From positions 1-12,950 of the forward strand of contig DATCYZ010000159.1 in assembly GCA_036526195.1 (NCBI GenBank): DNA of 12,950 nucleotides, read 5' to 3'. Each line of letters opens with the position of its first letter. The stretch's first letter is position 1. Source of the stretch: DATCYZ01 sp036526195. GTDB lineage: Bacteria; Pseudomonadota; Gammaproteobacteria; Burkholderiales; SG8-39. Positions 1 through 7,350 of this stretch are shown here, piece by piece. The position numbers and the translations under genes are program-made. The notes below the pieces were generated by a model, which saw nothing but the letters and a program-made list of their open reading frames with translations, was not told where the DNA came from and searched no databases.

Positions 1-1347
1 GGCCTGCGCGGCCTGGGCAAGGGCGAGCGCGCGATGGCGCACTGGGACGAGGATGCGATCACCATGTCGGTGGAGGCGGCGCGCGACTGCCTCGCGGGGC
101 GCGAGCGCGCGACGCTCGGCCGATTGCTGCTCGCCTCGACCACGCACCCCTACAGCGACCGGCAGAACGCCGGCATCGTCGCCAATGCGCTGAACCTCGG
201 CTCGGCGCTGGCGGTGCTCGACGTCACCGGCAGCCAGCGCGCCGGCAGTTCGGCGCTCGCCATGGCCTTCGCCGCGGGCGCGGGCAAGGACACGCTGGTG
301 GTGGCGGGCGAGCATCGCCTCGCCAAGGCCGCCAGCCCGCAGGAAATGCACTACGGCGACGGCGCGGCGGCGATGCTCGTCGGTCGCGGCGCGCCGGTCG
401 CCCGGTTGCTCGGCGCGCACAGCGAGACGGTGGATTTCGTCTCGAACTTCCGCGCCTCCGACGCGGCACACGACTACGGCTGGGAAGAGCGATGGATCCG
501 CGACGAGGGCTACCTGAAGATCGTGCCGCAGGCGATCGCGGCGCTGATGCAGCAGGCGGGCGCGAAGGCCGGGGCGGTGACGCACTTCTGCATGCCGTGC
601 ACGCTGTCGCGCGTCGGGCCGATGGTGGCGAAGCGCGCCGGCATCGCCGAGGGCGCGGTGCGCGACACGCTGGCCGCGACCTGCGGCGACACCGGCGCGG
701 CGCACCCGCTGCTGATGCTCGCGCAGGCGCTCGAGGACGCGAAGCCGGGCGACCGGATCCTCGTCATCGCCTTCGGGCAGGGCTGCGACGCCCTCTTGTT
801 CGAAGCGACCGACGCGATCGCGCAGCCGCGCGCGGGCGGCGGGGTGAAGGCGGCGCTCGCGCGGCGCAAGGAGGAAACCAACTACCTGCGTTTCCTCGCC
901 TTCAACGACCATATCGTGCTCGACCGCGGCATGCGTTCCGAGGGCGACAAGGGCACGCCGCTCACCACGATGTACCGCAACCGCGACATGATCACCGGCC
1001 TCGTCGGCGGGCGCTGCCGCGCCTGCGGCACCCTGCAGTTCCCGCGCGGGCGCTATTGCGTGAAGCCCGAGTGCAACGCGCTCGATTCGCAGGACGACCA
1101 GCCGTTCGCCGGCCTCACTGCCAAGGTGCTGTCGTACACCGCAGATTCGCTTACCTACAGCCCGAGCCCGCCGCAGTACTACGGCATGATCCAGTTCGAT
1201 GCCGGCGGGCGCATGATGGCCGACTTCACCGACGTCGACGAGGGCAAGGTCGACGTCGGCATGCCGATGCGCATGATGTTCCGCATCAAGGAGCACGACC
1301 GCGCGCGCGGGTTCGTGCGCTACTTCTGGAAGGCTGCCCCGACGTAA
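1..1347 (+). CDS. HMG-CoA synthase-like (thiolase-fold) protein fused to a C-terminal DUF35 zinc-ribbon/OB-fold domain, 5' truncated
   Basis: The frame is open from the first base and the first visible ATG (34) lies inside family-like sequence (GLGKGERAMAHWDEDAITM), so the gene starts before the window. Numbering from that ATG, residues 1-260 resemble the ketoacyl synthase III/HMG-CoA synthase half-fold and end in PGDRILVIAFGQG. Residues 316-437 are a DUF35 module: a zinc ribbon with C328xxC331 and C342xxxxC347, then an OB-fold. Archaeal thiolase/HMGS complexes and Pseudomonas PhlACB carry DUF35 as a separate bridging subunit; here it is fused. The expected nucleophile motif (A-C-K-A-G type) reads S-Q68-R-A-G. 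The Glu-containing motif reads STTHP, and the NTG motif reads GD219TG; His184 is kept. A structural or CoA-channelling partner of the thiolase downstream is therefore more likely than a synthase. The fold assignment is firm; the role is inferred. Confidence 0.88.
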   Translation, partial: GLRGLGKGERAMAHWDEDAITMSVEAARDCLAGRERATLGRLLLASTTHPYSDRQNAGIVANALNLGSALAVLDVTGSQRAGSSALAMAFAAGAGKDTLVVAGEHRLAKAASPQEMHYGDGAAAMLVGRGAPVARLLGAHSETVDFVSNFRASDAAHDYGWEERWIRDEGYLKIVPQAIAALMQQAGAKAGAVTHFCMPCTLSRVGPMVAKRAGIAEGAVRDTLAATCGDTGAAHPLLMLAQALEDAKPGDRILVIAFGQGCDALLFEATDAIAQPRAGGGVKAALARRKEETNYLRFLAFNDHIVLDRGMRSEGDKGTPLTTMYRNRDMITGLVGGRCRACGTLQFPRGRYCVKPECNALDSQDDQPFAGLTAKVLSYTADSLTYSPSPPQYYGMIQFDAGGRMMADFTDVDEGKVDVGMPMRMMFRIKEHDRARGFVRYFWKAAPT

Positions 1348-1368
1348 AAAAGGGGTCAGACCCCTTTT
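1348..1368. terminator. Bidirectional intrinsic-terminator-like hairpin directly after the HMGS-like gene
   Basis: Right after the TAA stop (1345-1347), an 8-bp A4G4/C4T4 stem with a TCAGA loop runs into a T tract, and the A tract gives the same structure on the other strand. It would work as a rho-independent terminator for the HMGS-like gene. It is also unit R1 of the repeat island, so termination may be a by-product of the repeat. Confidence 0.55.
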
Positions 1369-1509
1369 CCAGTCGAGGTGGTCGAAGAAAAAGGGGTCAG
1401 AGCCCTTTTTCGATGAACGCGCCGGCGCTGTAGGATGTACGCGACGAAAAAGGGCTCTGACCCCTTTTTCAGGAAGGCAATCTGAAGGAAAAGGGGTCTG
1501 ACCCCTTTT
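1348..1509. repeat. Nested mirror-symmetric island of four GGGGTC/GACCCC palindromes
   Basis: Four hairpin-forming units lie at 1348-1368 (R1), 1388-1410 (R2), 1447-1469 (R3) and 1489-1509 (R4). R1 and R4 have arms AAAAGGGGTC and GACCCCTTTT around one base, and are exact reverse complements of each other. R2 and R3 are 23 bp, each with one arm mismatch (GAGCCC against GGGGTC), and are also exact reverse complements of each other. The R1-R2 and R3-R4 spacers are both 19 nt but differ in sequence. Both pairs share one centre (1428.5), inside a 36-nt core that contains the palindrome GCGCCGGCGC (1419-1428). The island fills the whole gap between the two genes. This resembles a REP/BIME-type or MITE-like element; no transposase is present in the window. 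Confidence 0.85.
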
Positions 1510-1526
1510 TCGCAAAGGAGGCAAAC

Positions 1527-2729
1527 ATGGCTACCGGAATCCGCGACAAAGTTGTCATCCTCGGCATGGGCTGCTCGAAGTTCGGCGAGCGCTGGGATCG
1601 CAACGCCGAGGACCTGATGGTAGAGGCCTTCGAGGAAGGTCTGAAGGACGCCGGCATCGAGAGGAAGCAAATCGAGGCCGCCTGGTTCGGCACCGCGATC
1701 GAGGAGCAGCACGTCGGCAAGTCCGGCGTGCCGCTGGCGAAGACGCTGCGCCTGCCCTACATCCCGGTGACGCGGGTCGAGAACTACTGCGCCACGGGGA
1801 CGGAGGCCTTCCGCGGCGCGGTCTATGCCGTGGCCTCGGGCGCGGTCGACATCGCGCTCGCGCTCGGCGTGGAAAAACTCAAGGACACCGGCTACGGCGG
1901 ATTGCCGCAGCGCGGCCGTGGCGGCCTGAACAACTTCTTCTGGGCCAACATCTCGGCGCCGGGCTCGTTCGCGCAGCTGGCGGCGGCCTACCGCGCCAAG
2001 CATGGGGTGAATGCCGAGGACCTGAAGCGCGCCATGGCGCACATCTCGGTGAAGAGCCATGACAACGGGGCGAAGAACCCGAAGGCGCACCTGCGCAACA
2101 GGATCACCGAGGAGGACGTGCTGAAGGCGCCGATGGTCGCCGACCCGCTCGGCCTGTACGACTGCTGCGGCGTGTCGGACGGCTCGGCCTGCGCCATCGT
2201 CACCACGCCGGAGATCGCGCGCGCGCTCGGCAAGAAGGACCTCGTCGGCGTCAAGGCGCTGCAGCTCGCGGTGTCCAACGGCCAGGAAGTGCAGTACGAC
2301 GGCTGGGACGGCTCGTATTTCGCCACCACCCGCGCGGCGGCAAAGCGCGCCTACCACGAGGCCGGCATCGACGATCCGCGGAAGGCGATCTCGATGTTCG
2401 AGGTGCACGACTGTTTTTCGGTCACCGAACTCGTCACCATGGAAGACCTCGGCATCTCGGAAGAGGGCCGGGCGATCAACGACATCCTCGACGGCTTCTA
2501 CGACGCCTCGGGCAAGATCCCCTGCCAGATCGACGGCGGGCTGAAGTGCTTCGGCCACCCGATCGGTGCCTCGGGCCTGCGCATGCTCTACGAGATGTAC
2601 ACCCAGCTCCAGGGCCGCGCCGGCGAGCGCCAGCGGCCCTCGCCGGTATTCGGCATGACGCACAACCTCGGCGGTTTCCCGAGCCAGAACGTCTCGTCGG
2701 TGACCATCGTCGGGGCGTACGGGGCCTGA
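1527..2729 (+). CDS. Thiolase, SCP2/acetyl-CoA acetyltransferase type
   Basis: A complete 400-residue protein, the usual length for a thiolase. It starts at ATG 1527 behind a strong AAAGGAGG (1514-1521, 5-nt spacer). The nucleophile is Cys88 in VENYCATGTEAF. His294 lies in FEVHDCFSVTE, and Cys341/His344 in GGLKCFGHPIGASG. The C-terminal glycine-rich HNLGG is at 379-383. The thiolase catalytic set is therefore intact, unlike in the Ltp2-type retro-aldolase relatives of this SCP2 branch that have lost it. It should form or break a beta-ketoacyl-CoA carbon-carbon bond in the cytoplasm. The preceding gene encodes an HMGS-like/DUF35 fusion, so a complex like archaeal thiolase-HMGS-DUF35 or PhlACB is plausible. 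The substrate cannot be read from sequence. Four terminator-like hairpins upstream suggest it may be transcribed apart from its neighbour. Confidence 0.94.
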   Translation: MATGIRDKVVILGMGCSKFGERWDRNAEDLMVEAFEEGLKDAGIERKQIEAAWFGTAIEEQHVGKSGVPLAKTLRLPYIPVTRVENYCATGTEAFRGAVYAVASGAVDIALALGVEKLKDTGYGGLPQRGRGGLNNFFWANISAPGSFAQLAAAYRAKHGVNAEDLKRAMAHISVKSHDNGAKNPKAHLRNRITEEDVLKAPMVADPLGLYDCCGVSDGSACAIVTTPEIARALGKKDLVGVKALQLAVSNGQEVQYDGWDGSYFATTRAAAKRAYHEAGIDDPRKAISMFEVHDCFSVTELVTMEDLGISEEGRAINDILDGFYDASGKIPCQIDGGLKCFGHPIGASGLRMLYEMYTQLQGRAGERQRPSPVFGMTHNLGGFPSQNVSSVTIVGAYGA

Positions 2730-2731
2730 GC

Positions 2732-2785
2732 GCTACGCGCGAATCCGTCGGCGCGACGCGCGAACCTGTCGGCGCAACGCGCCGC
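2732..2785 (+). repeat. 21-bp tandem repeat (2.5 copies) before the adaptor signal peptide
   Basis: Two near-identical 21-bp units (2732-2752 and 2753-2773) and part of a third (2774-2785) encode ATRESVG, ATREPVG and ATRR if translated in the frame of the downstream adaptor gene. The array starts 3 nt after the thiolase stop. It may be an untranslated spacer or an odd N-terminal extension, depending on the adaptor start used. Confidence 0.75.
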
Positions 2786-2794
2786 GCCGGAAGC

Positions 2795-3916
2795 CTGCGC
2801 GCGCTCGCGCTGCTTCTCGTCCTCGCCGGCTGCGGCGCCGACCCCGGCGGCGCGCCGCCGCCAAAGTCGCCGGCGAAGGCGGAGGCGGCGCACCTCGTCG
2901 AACTCGCGACCGCGCAGCCGGGCCGCCTCGCCTATACCCCGACCCGCGCCGGCAGCCTGCGCGCCCTGCGCGAGGTCAGGCTGGTCAACGAGGAGGAGGG
3001 CCGGCTGACGATGGTCGGCGCGCGCGAAGGCGACCGCGTGCGCGCCGGCGAGGTGCTGCTGCGCTACGACGACCGCATTCTGCGCGCGCAACTCGACAAG
3101 GCGGCGGCCACGCGCATGCAGGCCGAGCTCGACCTCGCGCGCAACCGGCAGCTGAAGGCGAAGGGCTTCGTCAGCGAGGACGCGGTGTCGCGCGTCGCCA
3201 CGGTGCTCGAGGTGGCGCGCGCCGAGGAGCGGCTGCTGCAGGCACGCCTGCAGAGCATGACGATCGCCGCGCCCTTCGACGGCGTGGTCGCGCAGCGGCT
3301 GGTCGATCCCGGCAACGCCACGGCGCGCCACACGCACCTGCTGACGGTGATCGATCCCTCGCGCCTGGTCACCGACGTGACGGTGTCCGAACTGGTGATG
3401 CCGCTCCTGAAGGTCGGCGACACGGCGGAGGTGCGCATCGACGCGCTCGGCAGCGCGCCGCACCAGGGCCGGATCGTGCGCATCCATCCCACGGTCGACC
3501 CGGTGTCGCGCACCGGGCGCGTCGAGGTGACGCTCGACCCGGTGCCCGAGGGCGCGCGCGCCGGGCAGTTCTGCAGGGTCGCCCTGTCGACCGGGGTCGC
3601 CGACCAGCTGATCGTGCCGCTCTCGGCGCTGCAGCGCGACGCCGCGGGCGAGTTCGTCTTCGCGCTCGACGCCGAAGGGCGCGTGCAGCGCACCGCCGTG
3701 ACGAGCGGCCTGCGGCTCGCCGACCGGGTCGAGGTCCGCGACGGCCTCGCTGCGGGCGCACGCGTGGTGACGCGCGGCTTCATCGGGCTGAAGGCCGGGC
3801 GACAGGTGAAGCCGGTGGCGATCGACGGCGCGCGCGTCGCCAGCGCGCGCGCGCCGGGCGGGGACGGCGCGACCCCGGCACGCGGGGACGCTGCCACCCC
3901 GTCCCGCGGGGACTGA
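2795..3916 (+). CDS. RND efflux periplasmic adaptor lipoprotein (HlyD/MFP family)
   Basis: This is the membrane-fusion subunit that would link the RND pump encoded next to an outer-membrane channel. The sequence opens with a lipoprotein signal, RALALLLVLAGC, whose lipobox Cys is at 2831-2833. A lipoyl/barrel-sandwich half (GDRVRAGEVLLRYDD), a short alpha-hairpin (about residues 85-150), the second half (IAAPFDGVVAQRLVDPGN) and beta-barrel domains ending in GLAAGARVVTRGFIGLKAG follow. The start is uncertain. I place it at CTG 2795, which gives a 373-residue protein with a normal signal peptide. No ATG, GTG or TTG lies between 2549 and the signal; the next one upstream is GTG 2546, deep in the thiolase gene, which would put about 83 residues before the hydrophobic core. 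CTG 2726, overlapping the thiolase TGA, is another option. The tail carries two 8-residue repeats. The gene ends 3 nt before the permease. Confidence 0.88.
   Translation: MRALALLLVLAGCGADPGGAPPPKSPAKAEAAHLVELATAQPGRLAYTPTRAGSLRALREVRLVNEEEGRLTMVGAREGDRVRAGEVLLRYDDRILRAQLDKAAATRMQAELDLARNRQLKAKGFVSEDAVSRVATVLEVARAEERLLQARLQSMTIAAPFDGVVAQRLVDPGNATARHTHLLTVIDPSRLVTDVTVSELVMPLLKVGDTAEVRIDALGSAPHQGRIVRIHPTVDPVSRTGRVEVTLDPVPEGARAGQFCRVALSTGVADQLIVPLSALQRDAAGEFVFALDAEGRVQRTAVTSGLRLADRVEVRDGLAAGARVVTRGFIGLKAGRQVKPVAIDGARVASARAPGGDGATPARGDAATPSRGD
3863..3910 (+). repeat. Two 24-bp tandem units encoding the adaptor C-terminus
   Basis: In-frame units at 3863-3886 and 3887-3910 encode DGATPARG and DAATPSRG, followed by a final Asp and the stop. 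The tail is Pro/Ala/Gly/Arg rich and probably disordered. The units differ at several bases, so the duplication is not fresh. Confidence 0.7.
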
Positions 3917-3919
3917 GCC

Positions 3920-6900
3920 ATGCGCCGCAGTGGCGTCGCGGTCTGGAGCATCCACCATCCGGTGAGCACCGTGATGCTGATGCTGACCGCGATCGTGCTG
4001 GGCGCCTTCGCCCTGAGCCGGCTGACGATCGACCTGCTGCCGAAGCTGATCTACCCGGAGATCGGCGTGCGCATCATCGACCTCTCGGTGCCCACCAACA
4101 TCATGGAAGACCAGGTGACGCGCCAGATCGAGGAGCAGCTGGCGATCACCGAGGATGCCACCGGCGTCGAGTCCACCACCGTCGAGGGCACCGCGGAGAT
4201 CGAGCTTTACTTCGAGTACGGCAAGGACATCGACGTCGCGCTGCGCGACGCGAGCACGCGCCTGGACCGCGCCAAGCGCTTCCTGCCGACGACCATCGAG
4301 CCGCCGATCATCTTCAAGCGCGACCCGGCGCAGATCCCGGTGATGGAATTCGTCGTCAGCTCGCCGCTGCGCGACATGACGGCGCTGCGCAGCTGGACCG
4401 ACGACGTGTTCGCGAAGTACTTCCTCAACCTGCCCGGAGTGGCCTCGGTCGAGGTGGGCGGGGGCCTGGTGCGCGAAGTGCACGTGCTGCCCGACCAGCG
4501 CCGGCTCGCCGGCCTCGGGCTGTCGATCGACGACCTCGCGAACGCCATCGCGCGCGGCAACGTCGACGCGCCCGCGGGCCGGCTGCAGATGCCGGGCCAG
4601 CAGTACACCAGCCGCACCGCGGGCCGGGTGCAGAGCGTGGCGGCGCTCGGCGCGCTGCCGGTGGCCCTGCCGGGCGGCGCCAGCGTGCCGCTCGCCGAGG
4701 TGGCCGAGGTGATCGATGCGCAGCGGGACGAGCGCATCCGCGTGCGCTACAACGGCACGCCGGGCGTGCGCATCGCGGTGCAAAAGCAGCCCGCGGCGAA
4801 CACGGTCGACGTCGCCGACGCGGTGAACGCGCGCCTGGTTTCGCTTGCGGCGCGGGCGCTGGTGCCGGAGGACGTGCGCGTCGACCGCATCTCCGACCAG
4901 TCGCTGTACGTGCGCCAGTCGCTCAACAACGCCGCCGGCGCGGCCTTCGCCGGCGCGGCGCTCGCGATGCTGGTGGTGTACGCGTTCCTCGGCAGCCTGC
5001 GCGGCACGCTCATCATCGGCAGCGCGATCCCGATCTCGATCATGATCGCCTTCGCGCTGATGGCGCTGGGCGGCCTGTCGCTCAACCTGATGTCGCTTGG
5101 GGGCCTCGCGCTCGGCGTCGGCCTGCTGATCGACAACACCATCGTCATGCTGGAGAACATTGAGCGCCACCAGCGTGACGGCGAGCAGCCGGTGGAGGCG
5201 GCGGAAGTGGCCGCGGCGGAGGTCACCAGCCCGATCATCGCCGCCACCTCGACCAACCTCGCCGCCGTGGTGCCGTTCCTGTTCGTCAGCGGCCTGGTCG
5301 GCCTGCTGTTCCGCGAGCTGATCTTCACCATCTCGGCGGCCATCGTCGCCTCGCTGGTGGTGGCGGTGACGCTGGTGCCGACGCTGGCGGCGCGCGGCCG
5401 CGCGACGCGGCCCTCCGCGGTGACCCGTGTCGTGCAGCGGCTGGTGGGCGCGCTGCAGGCGCTGTACCTGCCGCTGGTGACGCGGTCGCTGCGCGCGCCG
5501 CTGGTGGTGGTCGCGCTGGCACTGGCGCTGCTCGCCGGCTTCGGCGCGCTCTTTGTCCAGCAGGCCGGCAAGCAGGCCTTCCTGCCCACCATGGACGACG
5601 GCCGGGTGCAGGTGCAGTTGCTGGCCGATCCGGGCGGTTCGCTCGAGGACATGGACGCCATCGTGCAGCGGATCGAGGCGATCGCCCGCGAGGTCGGCGA
5701 GGTGGAGGGCATCTCGGTGGTGGCCGGCGGCTCGATCTTCGGCCGCACCCAGCGCGAGCGCCCGGGCCGCAGCAGCCTCGCCATCCAGCTGGTGCCGGTG
5801 GAAGCGCGCACGCGCAGCGTCGAGCGCTGGGTCGGCGCGTTCAGCCGCGCGGTGACCCGCGCCGAGCTCGCCGGGATCAAGGTGCTGGCGCGTCCCGCCG
5901 GGGTGCGGGGCGTGCGCACCTCGCGCGCGGACGAGGACGTCAGCGTGCGCGTCGAGGGACCGGACCTTGCGGTGCTGGCGGAGATCGGCGACCGGCTGGC
6001 GGCGCGGCTGCGCACCCACCCCGGGGTGCGCAACGTGCAGCATTCCGCGGAGGAAGTGCGCCAGGAGTTCGCGGTGCGCATCGACCGCGCGCGGGCCGCG
6101 GAACTCGGGCTCGACGTCGCGCTGGTCGGGCGGGCGCTGCGCATCGCGCTCGACGGCATCGTGGTCAGCGACTTCATCGAGAACGACCGCGCCTACGACG
6201 TGCGCCTGCGCCTGCCGCCGCGCGTCGTCGACAGCCCGGCGGCGCTGGAGTCGGTGCTGCTGTTCGGCGAACGCGCCGGGCGGCGCGCGGTCTACCTCGG
6301 CGACGTGGCGCGCGCGGAACTGGTGCTTGCGCCGGCCGAGATCCGCCGCGAGAACCAGCGCCGCATCGTCGAGGTGAAGGCGGCGCTGACCGGCGAGCGG
6401 GCGCTGGGCGAGGTGCTCGGCGCGCTGCGCAAGGACCTCGCCGGGGTCGAGCTGCCGGCGGGCTACACGCTCTACTACGGCGGCGCCTACGAAAGCCTGG
6501 AGAAGGGCAACCGGCTGGTGCTGACGCTGGCCGGGCTCGCGCTGTTCCTGGTCTTCGTCGTGCTGGCGGTGCAGTACGAGTCGCTGCGCAATCCGCTGGT
6601 GATCATGCTCGGGGTGCCCTTCGCCCTGGTCGGCGTGGCGATCGGGCTGCTGGTGAGCGGGCTGCCGCTGTCGATGCCGGTGTGGCTCGGCGTCATCATG
6701 CTGATCGGCGTGGTGGTGAACAACGCCATCGTGCTGCTGGAGTACGTGGAGCTGCTGCGCGCGCGCGGCGCCGGGGTGCGCGACGCGCTCGTCGAGGCGG
6801 CGCGCCTGCGGCTGCGGCCGATCCTGATGACCACGCTGACCACGGTCGCCGGCATGTTGCCGCTCGCGCTCGGGCTGGGCACCGGCGCCGAGATGCTGCA

Positions 6901-7009
6901 ACCGCTGGCGGTGTGCATGGTGTCCGGATTGCTGTTCTCGATGTTCGTCAGCCTGCTCTTGATTCCGTCGGTTTACCTCCTGCTTCAGCCGGCGGCGAAG
7001 GCGTCATGA
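3920..7009 (+). CDS. RND-family efflux transporter permease
   Basis: A complete 1029-residue inner-membrane pump of AcrB-like size and layout. TM1 is at about 14-33, followed by a porter domain (about 35-330). TM2-TM6 come next, then a second porter domain (about 550-860) and TM8-TM12 up to about 1022. It would expel substrates from periplasm or membrane through the adaptor encoded upstream. The TM4 relay reads GLLID405N406TIVMLENIERH, where AcrB has Asp407-Asp408. The TM10 relay reads VVVN934NAIVLLEY, where AcrB has Lys940. The pump thus belongs to the DN/NN subgroup and not to the classical DD/K multidrug group, so drug export should not be assumed. ATG 3920 lies 3 nt after the adaptor stop, and the end overlaps the next gene by ATGA. 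No outer-membrane factor gene is in the window. Confidence 0.96.
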   Translation: MRRSGVAVWSIHHPVSTVMLMLTAIVLGAFALSRLTIDLLPKLIYPEIGVRIIDLSVPTNIMEDQVTRQIEEQLAITEDATGVESTTVEGTAEIELYFEYGKDIDVALRDASTRLDRAKRFLPTTIEPPIIFKRDPAQIPVMEFVVSSPLRDMTALRSWTDDVFAKYFLNLPGVASVEVGGGLVREVHVLPDQRRLAGLGLSIDDLANAIARGNVDAPAGRLQMPGQQYTSRTAGRVQSVAALGALPVALPGGASVPLAEVAEVIDAQRDERIRVRYNGTPGVRIAVQKQPAANTVDVADAVNARLVSLAARALVPEDVRVDRISDQSLYVRQSLNNAAGAAFAGAALAMLVVYAFLGSLRGTLIIGSAIPISIMIAFALMALGGLSLNLMSLGGLALGVGLLIDNTIVMLENIERHQRDGEQPVEAAEVAAAEVTSPIIAATSTNLAAVVPFLFVSGLVGLLFRELIFTISAAIVASLVVAVTLVPTLAARGRATRPSAVTRVVQRLVGALQALYLPLVTRSLRAPLVVVALALALLAGFGALFVQQAGKQAFLPTMDDGRVQVQLLADPGGSLEDMDAIVQRIEAIAREVGEVEGISVVAGGSIFGRTQRERPGRSSLAIQLVPVEARTRSVERWVGAFSRAVTRAELAGIKVLARPAGVRGVRTSRADEDVSVRVEGPDLAVLAEIGDRLAARLRTHPGVRNVQHSAEEVRQEFAVRIDRARAAELGLDVALVGRALRIALDGIVVSDFIENDRAYDVRLRLPPRVVDSPAALESVLLFGERAGRRAVYLGDVARAELVLAPAEIRRENQRRIVEVKAALTGERALGEVLGALRKDLAGVELPAGYTLYYGGAYESLEKGNRLVLTLAGLALFLVFVVLAVQYESLRNPLVIMLGVPFALVGVAIGLLVSGLPLSMPVWLGVIMLIGVVVNNAIVLLEYVELLRARGAGVRDALVEAARLRLRPILMTTLTTVAGMLPLALGLGTGAEMLQPLAVCMVSGLLFSMFVSLLLIPSVYLLLQPAAKAS

Positions 7010-7350
7010 CGGTGGCGCTCCTGGTGCTGGGCGGACTCGGCATCGCGTTCATCCTCATCGCCGTGCTGCTCGCCCGCGCCGCGCGCCGGGCACGCGAACA
7101 ACTCGACGCCCACGGCCTGCTGGCCGAGGCCGAAGTGCTGATGGTCTGGCAGGAAGTCGCCGGCTACCGCGTGCGCTACCGCTTCACGCCGCCGGGGGCC
7201 GAGAAGCCCGTGGTGCGCAGCGAGATCAGCGCCTGCCTGCGCGCGCTGGTGCCCGAGCCCGGCGACACGGTGCAGGTGCGCTACGATCCGCGGGACCCGC
7301 TGCGCCGGGCGCGGATGCTCGCGCCCGACGAAAGCCGCCCGTCCGGCTAG
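7006..7350 (+). CDS. Small membrane-anchored protein, DUF3592-like
   Basis: This 114-residue protein starts at ATG 7006, inside the ATGA that ends the permease gene, so the two are probably translationally coupled. Residues 2-26 form one hydrophobic helix (VALLVLGGLGIAFILIAVLL) followed by arginines, so the rest should be cytoplasmic. The soluble part is a small beta-rich domain: EVLMVWQEVAGYRVRYRFTPPG, then GDTVQVRYDPRDPLRRARML, which is the usual signature of DUF3592. The function of that family is not known to me. Its place at the end of the efflux operon suggests an accessory or assembly role, which is inference only. A longer upstream frame exists from 6682 but lies wholly inside the permease and has shadow-like arginine/alanine composition. 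Confidence 0.8.
   Translation: MTVALLVLGGLGIAFILIAVLLARAARRAREQLDAHGLLAEAEVLMVWQEVAGYRVRYRFTPPGAEKPVVRSEISACLRALVPEPGDTVQVRYDPRDPLRRARMLAPDESRPSG

Noticed and set aside
1348..1509. CRISPR array reading of the four repeats with 19-36-nt spacers.
   Set aside because: The units alternate in orientation, are near-perfect palindromes with A and T tracts, and the spacers are of two lengths. No cas gene is present. The pattern fits REP/MITE-type repeats, not CRISPR.
1356..2663. A 435-codon minus-strand open frame opposite the thiolase.
   Set aside because: Antisense shadow: no recognisable motif, and it runs through the palindromic repeat island.
2588..6901. A 1437-codon open frame on the minus strand opposite the adaptor and permease genes.
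   Set aside because: Composition is dominated by Arg, His, Gln and Ala with no domain, as expected from the antisense of a very GC-rich gene whose third positions avoid stops. The plus-strand genes show clear families.
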